A stretch of DNA of 64,000 nt from Phytophthora colocasiae (lineage: Eukaryota; Oomycota; Peronosporomycetes; Peronosporales; Peronosporaceae), in the NCBI GenBank assembly GCA_018806915.1, contig JAGKQI010000091.1, positions 682,001 through 746,000 of the forward strand, read 5' to 3'. This document shows positions 1-11,900 of this stretch, in pieces (the stretch's first letter is position 1; each line of letters opens with the position of its first letter). A model generated the notes under the pieces. It saw only the letters and a program-made list of their open reading frames with translations. It ran no database searches and was not told where the DNA came from. Made by a program: the position numbers and the translations under genes.

Positions 1-325
1 ATTGCTGGGAAGTGCTGAGCCTAAGGGGTCTCTTTTGGGTTGTCTTTGGAGAGTTCGTGCCCATCACAGGTCAGGAATCAACTTTGAAAGGTTGGTATAT
101 CTCTGCCTAGTGCACGTAACTCTTTGGTCGCTACTAGAAGCCGGTTCAGTGCTTGGAACGCTCTTAAGTGCAGCTTTTATTTCCATCGCTCCCCCGGTAG
201 CTTCCAATTTACCCTTTCTTTTTGGTGTTTGGGTCGGTACAAGCCGAACCACTCCCATTTCTCCTTCTTTCATTGGGTTTTGGGTTTTATTGGATTGAGT
301 TCGTGCTACGAAAAGTCCACTCGAA

Positions 326-1370
326 ATGTCATCTACACGTGGTAGATCGAGTGAGCGCGACTCTCTCAAACCCGCGTCCGCGTAGAACGCCTCGAACGAC
401 TGCCAGGACGGCTCCTGATTCACTCAGGGCCAACCGCAGGCAGCAGCCAGGACGGCACCTGATTCACACCAGGGCCAACCGCAGGCAAGCCGCTAGGACG
501 GCTCCTATTCCACAGAGCCAACCGCAAGCAACCGCTAGGACGGCTCCTATTCACAGAGCCAACCGCAAGCAACCGCTAGGACGGCTCCTATTCCACAGAG
601 CCAACCGCAAGCAACGGCTAGGACGGCTCCTGATCCACAGGGCCAACCGCAACCAACGGCTAGGACGACTCCTGATCCACAGGGTCAACCGCAAGCTACG
701 AATATGTCGTCAGGACAAGCAGGCGCAGCATCAGACACGATGTCGATGCAGCAGCTGTTAGTTTACTTAACGCAGCAGCAACAGTCATACCAAGCCCAGA
801 TGCAAAGCCCAGTTGCAGCACAGATGCAACAGGCCAACGCAAGATTCAGATATCTAGTTGCGTCAGGGGTGAGCAAAGAAAGAAGGATCCGCCTATGTAT
901 GAAGGCAAATACGGCGAAGATATTGAGTTATGGATCTTCGCCACCGAGCAGTATTACGCAAGCAGACGCGAGTTGATGGAGGCAGATACATCGGATTTTG
1001 TGACGATGATCTCCATCAACTTAGAGCAAGTCAGTGCTGAATTGGTATCGCGCGTTTATCGCAGAGTGTGAAAGGTACGAACGTACAGCCCACATGGTCG
1101 CTCTTCAAGGGAAGACTTCGCACTCGTTTCAGGCCGAAGGACTTCGAATATGATCTTCGAGAGAGGATGTTTCGTCTCAAACAGAATGAGACCATCCATG
1201 ATTACGTCTCCAAGTTTCAAGACTTGCTATCACAGACAGAGTTGTCTATCAGCGAGTTGGAGAAGCGTTTCTTCTTTCAGAACGGTTTGCGAGGGAGACA
1301 GCGAGGAAGATCAAGGAGAGAGTCCTTCAACACTGCAAGATGCCATTGAGATTGCGTCGGGTAATTTTGA
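326..1370 (+). pseudogene. gag: gag of the decayed Ty3/gypsy element
   Basis: Structural capsid-like protein of an LTR retrotransposon. The start region reads MSSTRGRSSERDS and soon meets a stop (near 382). After the tandem repeats a Gln-rich stretch follows (TQQQQSYQAQMQ, near 770-815). The retrotransposon gag core is seen at 1068-1300 with WSLFKGRLRTRFRP and a segment ending ELEKRFFFQNGL. At least three frame changes are needed to read it through. It carries no visible zinc knuckle, although a CRNCK motif near 1525 may be the remains of one. Confidence 0.8.
396..703 (+). repeat. About 42-bp tandem repeats encoding a Pro/Gln/Ala/Arg-rich gag segment
   Basis: About seven imperfect copies of a unit close to 42 bp, recognisable by the core GCTAGGACGGCTCCT. 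Read in the gag frame they give repeats of the type PQSQPQATARTAP (14 residues). A 1-base loss near 550 (TATTCAC against TATTCCAC in the other copies) shifts the frame inside the array. The repeats lie between the gag start and the conserved gag core and look like a low-complexity linker that expanded by slippage. Confidence 0.8.
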
Positions 1371-1591
1371 GTTTGCGCACTACTCGGAGAAAACCCCTAG
1401 AGCTCCTGCGAAGGGTTCGCAAGGATCATCAAGCTCGGGGCATTGTGTGCGTCTAAGTCGAAGCAGAATTCAAAGAGCTCCGACAGAAGAAAAAAAGAGC
1501 GATGATTGGAAAAAGACAGCTACGTGCAGAAACTGTAAGTTTGTACATTTCTCCAGATTGTACTCAGCCAAAACGTACTGAAGCAAATCGG

Positions 1592-4500
1592 TACATGCAG
1601 GGCGCAGTGTATGCGATCCTAGAGGCTGAAGCTCGAGCATTCAAGACGGATGACCAAGAGAGGCCCGTCTCGATATTCATCGACAACGGCAGTAGCCTGA
1701 ATGGCGTTACTGAGGAGTTGGTGAAGAAGCTTGAGTTGGATGTCACGGAAGGTGACATGATGCAAGTTGATCTCGGTTATGATCCGGTTGGCATCGTCCA
1801 CGTCGGACTGTAGAGATGTCTCTGCAGTTACCAGGGTTTCCTTTGACAGCAGGAACATTCCAAGTCATGCCTGTTCCTGAAGGAAAGGATGTTGTTTTGG
1901 GCATGATGTGGCTGCGGGAGCAGAACCTGATATCTCGACTGGAATACTGGACAGATTGCACCTCGCATCAAGGTGGAGAACACGCAGACTGTGAAGTTGA
2001 GACTGCCGAAGACTCGTCCAGCCCGTTGGGTGGCAGGACAACGCCGCGCCAGAGTTGCGCAGGCCCGTGAGATTTTCAATTACTATCGGCAGCATGGCCA
2101 CAACGGCCAGTTTGGGCGAACGAAGATTATTTCGTCCAAACAGTTCCAGCAGATGTTGCGTAGGGACAAGGATATTGAGGCAGTGTTTGTCATCCAATCC
2201 GCATGATTCGGAGAAAGGCTGAACGCTTCAAGAGTCAAGGATGGGACGCTCTCAAGGATAATCCGGCGTATGAGACGCTACTGAAGTATGCGGATACGGT
2301 TTTCCGTACGGAACTTCCGAATGAGACACCGCCAGTACGGAAGGAATTGAGCACGAGATTTTGCTCCAAACCCGGTACTCAACCGATTTCGGTCAAACAA
2401 TGGCGCCAAAGTCCTGATCAGAGAAAAACGATTCAGGAATGGACCAAAGAGATAGTTCAGGCTGGCATCATTCGACCGAGAGTACGTCAGCATTTTGTGC
2501 ACCGACTTTCTGTGTGAAGGAAACCAGTCGGATGGCGTATTGTGCACGATTATCGTCTATTGAACTTGGCGACGATTTTACCAGCTATTCCTATGCCTCG
2601 CAAAGGAAGATACCTTTGATGCGATGGCCGGTAGCTATTGGTATTCGTGCATGGACTTACTTTGGGGTTATTACCAAGTGAAGTTACGAAGCAGATATAC
2701 CTTTCACTGCTTTCTCAACCCCAGATGGTCTATTTGAATATCTCGTCACACCCATGGGGCTCAGTGGTAGCCCAGGAACCTTTAATCGACTGCTGCAAAG
2801 GTTTTCATGGATTTGAGTGATGTGGCGAAGATTTACTTCGATGATATCTACGTATACACGAAGGGTGAAGATGTGAACGACCACATCGCAGCACTGGACA
2901 GGGTATTGAAGCGATGTGAAGAGCAGAAGCTCTACATCAAACTGTCCAAATGCCAATTTTGCGTGGATGAGATTCCATGCTTAGGCGACTTTGTCGGACG
3001 CAAGGGCGTTCGTATGGACCCAGATAAGGTGAAGATTATCGCCGAGTGGCCAGTCCCCAAGACCAAGAAGCAAATGGAGGCTTCCTGGGGACAACGGTTT
3101 TACGTTTCGAGATTTTGCAAGGATTTCGCGCAGTTTGCAGGTCCTTTGCATGAATGTATCAAGGGAAAACGTTCTCGTGATGCTATCGAACTCGATGAGA
3201 ACCAATTACACTGTTTTGACGAGCTTAGAAGCGCTTGTCATCACCTCCAGTTCTCAGTCTTCCCAGTTTCTCCAAACCTTTCGAATTCGGATGGACGCCT
3301 CAAATTTCGCAATTGGGAAGTCTTATTTCAAAAGGAGGAGGTTGGAACATCAATAACCTATACGGGCAGAAAGATGAAGCCAGCAGAACTGAATTATCCA
3401 GTTCGCGAACAGGAACTACTCGCTATTATGCATGCGTTGAAGACATGGCGCGTGTATCTTCTCGACAAAGCCATTCCTGGTGAAACAGATCACAAAGAGC
3501 ATTGAGATGATTCTCACGCGAAGACGACGAATCGACGCATTGCGCGGTGGTTCAACGAACTTGCGGAGTTTCAGCCTCTGTTCAAGTGGATTCAGGAGAG
3601 ACGAATGTAGTCGCAGATGCGATGTCGAGAAATCCTGAGTTCGAGCATAAGGCGGCGCAAGTGAGCCTGAAGGAACTTCTTGATACGGCTCAAAACCGTG
3701 AAATTGTGGCTACCATGGTCGAGAACAATATGACCGTGGCACAATCCGCAGTGAAGATGTACTCGTGGAACAAGGACTTGCAGGACTTGTCAAAAAGCTA
3801 CAGCTTGGAGACAAGGTTCCGCATTACTCGCTAGATCATGGCGTGCTGTATTATCAGACGCGTGAAGATGAGAGTCCTAGATTGTACATTCCCGATGACG
3901 AAGATCTGAAGAATCGAGTCATTTGTGAAACCACGATGCAGTAACGGCAGGCCGCAGGGTATTACAAGACCTATGTCGCAGTACGTGAAGTACTATTGGC
4001 CGAAGATGATGAAGTATATCCAGCGCTATGTGAACACTTGTGAAATGTGTCAGCGCAACAAAGCGAGAGCAGGTGAAGCCTCCCGGATTACTTCAACCGC
4101 TGGAGATACCACGAGGTAGATGGGTCGACATTTCAATGGATTTCATTGTGTCTCTACCTCCCAGCAAGGATGGTTTGAATGCCATCATGGTCATTGTGGA
4201 TCGATTGACCAAGCGTGCAAAGTTTATTGCTACGCAGACGACAGACAGCGCAGAGGATATTGCAGAATGTTTTCATGAAGAGTTATAAGATCATGGCCTT
4301 CCGAAGACGATTGTGTCTGATCGTGACTCCAAATTTACGTCTAAGTTTTGGCAGGCTGTTATCACTGCTATGGGAACGCAGCATAACCTGTCATAGGCAT
4401 TTAGGCCGCAGACGGATGGACAAACGGAACGTACAAACCGGTTTATCGGAGATTATCTCCGAGGTGTTATAAACCCAGCCCAGAATGATTGGGATGAGTT

Positions 4501-5180
4501 TCTTCATTTTGCAGAGTTCGCCTATAATCGGCGATTGCATGCTACGATTGGCATGTCACCATTTGAAGCGGATCTAGGATATATTCATATATGCCCGACG
4601 ATATCGCGGCAGATCCGGAGTTTAAGTTGGAGAAAGCAGCAAAGAGTTCTACTCCGACAGGAAGCCTTCCTCAAGGTCGCGCAAGACCGTATGAGTGAAG
4701 CACAGGAGCGCATGAAGCATTATTACGACAGGAACAGACTTGTCCAAGACTTCAAAATTGGCGACATGGTGCTACTAGATGGGAAGAATTTGGATATCCG
4801 TCATAAGGGGTACGCACAGTCGAAGAAGTTAGCTCCGAGGTTCATTGGACCATTCCCGGTCCAGAAGAAGGTATCTCGAGACTCGTATGAGTTGGGATTA
4901 TCGAAGAACCTGAAGTTGCATCCAGTTTTCCATACATCACTGTTGAAGCCGTACCGCAAAGACCCGAAGCGCAGGCAAAAGGTGAACAAGGTTGTGTTAG
5001 CCGATGGAACTGAAGGGCAACTGGTCGAAGCCGTGATTAACCACCGTAAGTACAAGGGAAGCCGCAGTACAAGGTTTAGTGGTTAGGCGAGACCAAGAAG
5101 GAGCCACATGGGAACCTGTTGAGAATCTGAAACAGATCCCTGGTCTCATCGACCTCTATTGGAAGTCAGAAGAGAGAATC
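1592..5180 (+). pseudogene. pol: pol of the decayed Ty3/gypsy element (PR-RT-RH-IN-chromodomain)
   Basis: Broken polyprotein. The protease region carries IFIDNGSSLNGV (1672-1710), where the usual DSG/DTG active site reads DNG. Reverse transcriptase spans about 2340-3060, with the catalytic box YFDDIYVYTK near 2835. RNase H ends with ETNVVADAMSRN near 3600-3630. The integrase has its HHCC finger end YVNTCEMCQRNK (4030-4065) and core WVDISMDFIVSLP (4120-4155), and the GPFPVQKKV/HPVFHTSLLKPY module at 4850-4960. A frameshifted chromodomain lies at about 5030-5150. More than eight frame changes or stops rule out function. Family identity is firm from domain order. Confidence 0.88.
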
Positions 5181-5213
5181 CTTTCTAGGGAGGCTCTTTC
5201 TCGAAGGAGGTCA

Positions 5214-5633
5214 TGTGACGGAATGCTGTCGATAGCACTCCGTCGGCATTGAAGTGCAAGTTGATGCACTGTAGTGCAATCTACATATCTCTACATGTAC
5301 CCACTTTGTGATTGGCTAAAAACTAGATTCTGGTATTATGCCATTGTGGTTTACGCCATTCAGCTGAGACATTGAGAGAGTCTCATTGGCTGAAATTCGA
5401 GAAGGTTCTCGAAGCTTGATTATGGGACGCCCAGGAGTCAAGTCAACATTGCTACGTGGAAGTTTATAGGAAAATCATTGGTAGATAGCCAAATCAGAAG
5501 ATAGGAAAAGATAGGCTCTAGGATACATTCTACTGGATTTTTGAGAGAGCTCTGTGAGCCACCAGTTAGCTTAGGACCGTAAGAGCCTTCCTCATTTCAA
5601 TTCACTTTTCAATTTACCAACAACCTCTCAGTG
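5214..5633 (+). repeat. Probable 3' LTR of the decayed Ty3/gypsy element
   Basis: The integrase/chromodomain reading ends near 5180. It is followed by a purine-rich tract (CGAAGGAGGTCA, a polypurine-tract candidate) and then TGTGACGGAATGCTG, which resembles the TGTAACGG start of the other gypsy LTR in this window. The right end is placed at the CA near 5633 only because no gene-like sequence follows. With no 5' LTR in the window the boundary cannot be confirmed. Confidence 0.5.
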
Positions 5634-6611
5634 GCCCATCAACTGGTCACGCCTCCCTGGGTCTTCGCTCCGCCGTCCAAGTCCGGCCTCCGCTTCCTCG
5701 CCCCCGCGCGCTTACTGTGTTACAATGCTACGACGATCATCTCAAGTGGGATGACCGCCACCTTCGAGCATGTCGCCATTGCTAGACTGTGTCACGGCTC
5801 TCGTTCGTTGTAATTTGGTCAAAAAGCTCTAGACAGGAGTGTCATAGCAGTTGCAAGCAGGGAAGGTCGAAAGTCGGGCAGTGAAACCAATAAAGCAATG
5901 GTTTCCGAGACGGGAAGATCAGCCAAGTTCATTTCAGCCTCAAGACTGTAGAGAACTGAAAACCTCCGTGGTTGTCCGTTAGCTCACGTAGAATCCACTG
6001 ATTGCCTACAGGTCCATTTGCAGAGACGTAATTTGTCTCCATCGTTTAAGCCCAGCGGTGCAGGGCACATCATGGATATCACGTACGCCGATACCCGATT
6101 TCGTACCTGGCCGCCTTTAGACGTAAGGAAGAGCTCTAGAATGTGAAATAATATTCTGCTTTTAAGTTGAATAGCTTTGGATACTTTCGTCGTTCCGTTG
6201 CAGCATTCGGGAGGTCCAGGGCCTGGACTCCAGGCCATTCCCGCAACTCCAAATGCTCCAGTCGCATGGCATCTGGTAGGTACTGCAACGGAATACAAGC
6301 AACCGAATTCATATCTAGCGCGCATATATCTGCATTCGTCCTCCAGCGGAGATCTACTGCATGCTTTCTTTCTCAATCAACACCTGATGCAGCATTCGAC
6401 ACACACCGATCACCCAATTCAACCGCTCCAGTCACATTGATGCGTGTAACAGGTAGAGACGGCTTTCGTGTGCAATGTCTGAGCGGGGTCACTCTGTGCT
6501 TTAAGATCATGATCGAGTTAGTGTTTACACCACCACAGTCGTTCCCTCTTGGTCAGCTACAGTACGATGGTGTCGTCCGCTGCATCCGGTCAGACCATTG
6601 CACCAGTCGAT
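5634..6611. other. Non-coding stretch upstream of the peroxidase gene
   Basis: No ORF with recognisable protein features is seen on either strand; the open frames here are short and lack codon structure. An open frame runs upstream of the peroxidase start, but it shows no conserved domain and is most simply 5' flanking DNA. Confidence 0.5.
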
Positions 6612-6627
6612 TCTCATTCCTCAATTT
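6612..6627 (+). promoter_or_regulatory. Oomycete initiator (Inr) element of the peroxidase gene
   Basis: The sequence TCTCATTCCTCAATTT fits the oomycete core promoter consensus around TCATTYYNCAWTTT at every defined position. It sits 43 bp upstream of the chosen ATG, the usual spacing for these genes. It supports both transcription of the peroxidase gene and the choice of the ATG at 6671 instead of an upstream one. Confidence 0.75.
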
Positions 6628-6670
6628 GCTCACAAGAACAAATTACCAAGTTTCCCTCACACACACACCA

Positions 6671-7444
6671 ATGGTTTCCATCACCGCGTCATTTGCTGTC
6701 CTTGCTGCCGTATGTGGCGTCACGTACGGCTACACTGAAGCCGAGGCTGAGGCTGCTCTCGCTGAGGCTGCAGCTCTTTCCGTGGGTGAGTACTACCGTC
6801 CACCAACACACTTAACGTCAGGCGCCGTGAACGCCACCACCCCGTTCCGTCGATCCCCGTGTCCTGCCATGAACACCTTGACCAACCATGGATATCTGCC
6901 ACGTGACGGCAAGAACATCACGGTCAGCCAGGCTTTGTCGGTCGTCATGGACAAGTTCAACATCGCTGAAGATCTGGCCGCTGTCATGGGCGATTTGTCA
7001 CCCGATCTCTTCGATCTCAACGACTTGTCCAAGCACAACGACAAAGTGGAACATGACGCGTCACTGGCCCGTATCGACTCGTACTTCGGAGAGGATCCAT
7101 CTCTTATTACCCCCGGCCTCATCAACAACGTACTGAATTACGGACTTGACGGCTCCGTTGATGTTGAGGATGTCGCCAAGATCCGAGCTGCTCGTGCGGC
7201 TTGGGGGAAAGACCACAACCCGGAGTTCGACTTCAGTACAACGCCAGCTTTCATCGCCGGTGCTGAATCAGCCTTGTTCCTTCGTGGATTCGGAGGAGAA
7301 AACGGTAATTCGACGGCTACGACGTTCGTCGCCACCTTTTTCTTGCAGGAAATGTTCCCCGAAGGCTGGACCAAGCCGAACACGTCTATCACGTACAACG
7401 ATGCGCTCGCGACGATTTCGTATCTGGATGCTGTTGACGTGTAA
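6671..7444 (+). CDS. Secreted heme-thiolate (chloroperoxidase-type, peroxidase family 2) enzyme
   Basis: Encodes 257 residues. Residues 1-20 form a signal peptide (MVSITASFAVLAAVCGVTYG), so the enzyme should act outside the cell. The family signature CPAMNTLTNHGYLPRDGKN, at about residues 57-75, carries the Cys that ligates heme iron. EHDASL near residue 135 corresponds to the EHD motif, and the Glu in AGAESALF near residue 197 is a candidate acid-base residue. Heme-thiolate peroxidases use peroxide to halogenate or oxygenate organic substrates; the substrate here is unknown. Length fits the short family I type. The frame stays open upstream, but the first Met followed by a signal peptide, preceded by an Inr element, is the best start. 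It is the only clearly uninterrupted host gene in the window. Confidence 0.9.
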   Translation: MVSITASFAVLAAVCGVTYGYTEAEAEAALAEAAALSVGEYYRPPTHLTSGAVNATTPFRRSPCPAMNTLTNHGYLPRDGKNITVSQALSVVMDKFNIAEDLAAVMGDLSPDLFDLNDLSKHNDKVEHDASLARIDSYFGEDPSLITPGLINNVLNYGLDGSVDVEDVAKIRAARAAWGKDHNPEFDFSTTPAFIAGAESALFLRGFGGENGNSTATTFVATFFLQEMFPEGWTKPNTSITYNDALATISYLDAVDV

Positions 7445-7845
7445 CTTACTCACGGTGTAAGCTGCTGCCGACGGCGGTCAACGAACGCCCGATCGACATC
7501 ATTTAGGCGACCGCGTCAACACTGCGCCTACATATACGGCGTCACTTTATCATCAAGCTCCAATGGGAACCATTATGGTCAGCGCTGCATAGCTGGAGCG
7601 TGTTGTCCAAAGAGCAGTAGAATAGGCCAGAAACATGTTTTAATGAACTCAACGTCACAGGAAGACATCTTGATTTCCAACGGCATAAACCTCGAGCTTG
7701 TTGTAAAATCTTGAGCAGATTCTAGTTAATTTCCTCAATGCCATGCTCCATCGCAGAGCAGGAAGATAAATCCGCGATCGGGTCAAGATGCCCTGTACGC
7801 TACAGAAGAAAAGTGGTCGATTCACATTCTTGGGGGTTCATACGT
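7445..7845. other. Intergenic stretch between peroxidase gene and MULE
   Basis: Downstream flank of the peroxidase gene. No coding sequence, repeat or RNA gene is recognised. Confidence 0.5.
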
Positions 7846-7916
7846 TATTCTGGGGCTTGACCCGCAACCGGTCGGCACCCGGAGTCGTTACTACAACATA
7901 AATACAACCATACGAC
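7846..7916 (+). repeat. Left terminal inverted repeat of the MULE
   Basis: Degenerate inverted match to 14395-14499. The best conserved piece is CGTTACTACAAC, which matches the reverse complement of the right end at 11 of 12 positions. Confidence 0.6.
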
Positions 7917-8411
7917 AGCCTGAAATGAGCAACATATGTGTTGCTTGCGAAATATAAATACTGAAATATAAACTCCCAACTGCAAATTTCATGTTTCGTT
8001 AGGTACGAATCCTCCCTGAATCTCATTTAAACTGCCCAGCGATGCCGAAGAATGGAGCGCGCGCTACTGCTGGCGCAGTGACGCCAGCGTCGAAGAAGGG
8101 GGGACGCATAGGAGCGAAGAAGGTGGCCACAGCGACCAACAAGACCACTAAGAAGAAGACGACCAAGGGGGGAGTTACAACGAAGGCGCCGGTGAAGAAG
8201 ACGTCGTCCGCCGTAACGAAGCAGACAGCGCTGGAGACGAGGGCTACTTTGAAGGCGAAGCTGGTCGCTGCCAAGAAGGCAGTTGCTTATAAGGAGAAGG
8301 CGGATGCTGTAAGGAAGAAGGCAGCTGCTGAGAGAACGAAGGCCGCCGCAAAGAGGAAGTCGGTGAAGGAGAAGGTGGCGGCGACAGACAAGAAGTTGCC
8401 AGCCGCGGTAG

Positions 8412-8625
8412 ACGAGAAGGCAGAGGCGACGGACGAGAAAGCGGAGGCGACGGACGAGAAGGCGGAGGCGGCGGACGAGAAGTTGCCGGCCGCGGAGGAG
8501 ACGAAGACACTGGTGGCGGCGGACGAGAAGTTGCCGGCCGCGGAGGAGACGAAGACACTGGTGACGGCGGACGAGAAGTTGCCGGCCGCGGAGGAAACGA
8601 AGACACTGGTGGCGGCGGACGAGAA
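8412..8625 (+). repeat. In-frame tandem repeats in the MULE N-terminal exon (21-bp and 48-bp units)
   Basis: Three 21-bp copies encode DEKAEAT/A, followed by three 48-bp copies from 8467 encoding DEKLPAAEETKTLVAA. All are multiples of three, so the frame is kept, and near-identity of the copies points to recent expansion. The composition (Lys, Ala, Glu, Thr, Pro) resembles a histone H1-like tail. Confidence 0.85.
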
Positions 8626-8684
8626 GGTGGAGGCGACGGACGAGAAGGTGCCAGCCGCGGTTGATGAAAGCTCTAAAGCCACAG

Positions 8685-8925
8685 GTATGTCTGTCATTTG
8701 TCTGCGTTGTTGTTAAATATGTTGCATACTATGTTGCTTACTATGTTGCTTACCATGTTGTTAACTATGTCGCTAACTATGTTGTTAACTGTGTTGCTAA
8801 ACGTGTTGTTTACTGTGTTGCTTTCCGTTAGAACCACCTACGATTACTACGTCATGTACGAATGAAACATGCATTTGAAATGATAGTGTTGCTGTTAATG
8901 AGTTGCTAACATTAATAAATGATAG
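8685..8925 (+). other. First intron of the MULE transposase, built of TGTTGC repeats with about 13-bp period
   Basis: Donor GTATGT and acceptor GATAG, phase 1. From about 8715 to 8822 the intron is an array of variants of ACTATGTTGCTTA with a period near 13 bp. More TGTTGCT copies follow near 8888 and 8902. The other TGTTGC-rich introns are 9311-9397, about 10574-10662 and 12717-12829; three introns between 9606 and 10252 lack the motif. Confidence 0.75.
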
Positions 8926-11900
8926 GTGATGCGGAAGATCAACATGCTGATCAAGCAGAAAGTGGCAGAGGAACGGAGGCCAAGAAGCGAACCAGACTTG
9001 GAGTTAATGACGTCGATAGCGACAATGAAAGACAGCAAAAGACGGCTCGCAAACTATCGGATACGAGCGATTATGTTGGCTCAGTGCCAGAGGATGAACC
9101 TGCTCATAGGTATGCTCGACGGACCAAGACGTGGGAAACCCGCGAGAAAATGCGGAAGGCTCACACACCAGTGGAGAACAACGTGAGCAAACTACCAAAG
9201 AACGTCTTCAAGGACTGGGACGAGTTTGAAACTACGCTAAAGGGCTACATGGCAGAAAACTACTTGTGCTACCGAGTCCGCAGCTCTAAAACTCGAGTGA
9301 AGCACAACAGGTACATTCTTGTGGTGCTTGAATGTTATGTTGCTCTGACATTTATGTTGCTCTCGTGTTGTGTTGCTCTCGTGTTGTGTTGCTCTAGTGA
9401 GGCTAATTCAAAACAACTTCCGCCAAACATGAAGTACGCTTTTAAGCGAATGTGGTGCACCCATGGTGCCACACAGGCTGGTCGTGGTGAAGGCCGCAGG
9501 GAGCATGATTCGCGTTACACTGGTTGTGAGGCCGGTTTTGTGGTACGTTCGAAAGACCACGGTCGTGGTGGACAGGCAAAGTGGCAGGTTTGCGTGGAAT
9601 CCCAGGTTTGTTGTATTGTCTTTCTTCTACTTCTCTTTTTGTTAGATAGTTACTCATATATGCTATGCAGATTTCACGCCACAACCACCCGACCAACGAT
9701 ATAATCTACGCGTCCTACCGAGGAGCCAAATCTATGCCTCTTCCAGCTCAGGTTCGCCGTGAGCTTGGCCTTTTGACAGAAGTCAAGACAACCACTGCCG
9801 ACATCAACCGCTATTTGTCGGATAAACTGGGTGGGTGAATGACCATTTAGGTTTTGGGTGGCGTCTTCTTTTTTTTTAATTACAAACTTTAAGTGATGTT
9901 GACGTTGATTATTATGACACAATGCAGATATGGTCATAACTCCTCAGCAAACAAGAAATGTTCTACAGCAAGTGGTTGGTTCTACCACAACGGAGCGAAC
10001 AAAACGGATCCTTGACACTTTTGCAGAGGCCGACTCCGGTAACGAAGTATTGCTAGTGCAGGATCAAATGGATATCACGTGTATTATAGCTATTCAGACG
10101 GCCGTGCAGAAGGCATGCTTTGAACAGTGGGGCGATTCTCTCGTCATGGATTGGACTCACGGCACCAATAACCTTGGGTATCACCTAGGTAATTTGCATT
10201 TATATGTTTCTTTTGGATGCGTCAATGAGCTGATGGTTTTATCGTATTACAGGGAGCCTGGTTATTACGTCTGCCACAGGAAGAGGAATCCCAGTCATTG
10301 ACTTTTTGGCACTCGATCAAAAGGCTCAGACAATGATGTTTATCATGGAATTTTTCAAGAGAAAAAATCCGACTTGGGGAAGTATAAAAATATTTGTGAT
10401 CGACAAAGATTTCGGAGAGTTCTGGAGAAGGTGTTTCCACATGCGATTGTGCTTCTTTGCCAGTTTCATGCTCTGACTTACTGGCGGAAGGTTTGTCGCC
10501 GACAAAAGTTCAATCTGACGGTGGCCCAGCGCGACAAAATGGAGGCGGCATTTGCGAAACTTATATACTGGTAAACCTGTTTGTGTTGCTCCTTGTGGAT
10601 CAACTATGTTGCATTTTAATATTGTTGCTAATAGTGTTGCTTGACTATGCCCCTATATGTAGTAGTACACGAACGAAATACGACTCTGAGTTGACGATCT
10701 TCAAAACGACTTGCGAGAGAGTGTGCCCCGCGCTTCTCGACTATTTTCTTGAGAACTGGCACACGTGCCGAAGATGTGGGCGAATCATATCCGTGGTAAA
10801 TACTTCACCGCTGGCAACACGACGACCAACCGCATAGAGTCGAACTGGAACCAGGTCAAGCTTCTTCTTGGTAAAAGGCTAAAGATCGACTCAACAGTCT
10901 GTGGTCTACTAGCTCATCAAGCAACCATTATTCGACAGCAGAGCTCTGCTGTGTTTAAACACGCTACTTCCTCTAGACTGCCCGAATCCGTCCCTGAACT
11001 CCTTTCGCGAGTGGCGCAACGTCTAAGTGACCATGTTCTGGCAAAGGTTCGCTCTGAATGGGACTATTATATGGTCTCAAAAGCTGAAATGGAGTGTATC
11101 AAACCTGTGGGTGCCAGGAGCGAGTGGGAAGTGCAGATAAGAGGGTACACGCACGTATGTGACGACATCATGTGGACGTGCTCGTGTCTTTTTTACTGTT
11201 CACATCAACTGCCGTGTCGACACTTGATGTACGTTGCTCAGTGTGTCCACGAATTCGAGTGTATGCCGCCGTCAAGTGTGCCGTCGCGCTGGGATATGGT
11301 TGAGATGACAAAGTTGGAGGAAACATTTACCAAAGGTATATCCTCACTGAGTATGGTGCGTAGCACATTGAAAAGGGACATTGAGTCGTTCCAGAATGAC
11401 GGGTTGACGCAAAAAGCCGACTATGCTAATGAAGAAACACCAGCAACATATCAAGCAACACATCATGCAACACGAAGTGCTCCCGTGACACATTCAGCAA
11501 CACATTGTGACCGAGCAACACAGCAAGCAACACTGGGTGCAACAGTACATACAACAAACGCGGCGAAGACTGTGAAACAGCGACGCCAGGGCAAGCGTCG
11601 TGTGTACTACGCGAAAATAAAGCGTCGCGAGCGAGCAAATGTCGTTGTTCTATCATCAGAAGAGAAGTACTGCTACGCCAAAGCTGCATTCGAACCAGTT
11701 ATGGAGCAACTGTCCTAACTGTCGAGTCCCATGTTCTACAAGGCTTTAAAGGCATGGCGGGAAATTATCCGAAAGGGGTTGAACGAGCTGCCAGGGGCGC
11801 ACCCAACTGACACAACAACGGCAGCTGACGAAAGCTCGGGATCCGAAGATGGTCAAGATGAAGAAGATAGTAACTGTTCGTCTGAGATATCCCCGGCAGA

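Larger units (their letters stand above)
1..5633 (+). mobile_element. Decayed Ty3/gypsy retrotransposon, left end outside the window
   Basis: A plus-strand chromovirus-type LTR retrotransposon in the order gag, protease, reverse transcriptase, RNase H, integrase, chromodomain, 3' LTR. Every domain is recognisable but spread over several frames with many stops, so the copy is dead. The gag start lies near 326 and the window opens inside the 5' untranslated leader, so the 5' LTR is missing. A purine-rich stretch followed by TGTGACGG near 5214 is the likely start of the 3' LTR. Compared with the other LTR elements here this is the most degraded and probably the oldest. Confidence 0.88.

Noticed and set aside
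6167..6670. Longer N-terminus for the peroxidase from the upstream open frame
   Set aside because: The later Met has a clear signal peptide and an initiator 43 bp upstream; the upstream codons look random.
8244..8697. Long Ser/Pro-rich minus-strand ORFs opposite the MULE N-terminal exon
   Set aside because: They mirror the tandem repeats of the plus-strand exon and have no features of their own.
8715..8822. Regular 13-bp repeats considered as a CRISPR array
   Set aside because: Units are short and without unique spacers, and the sequence is a eukaryotic intron.
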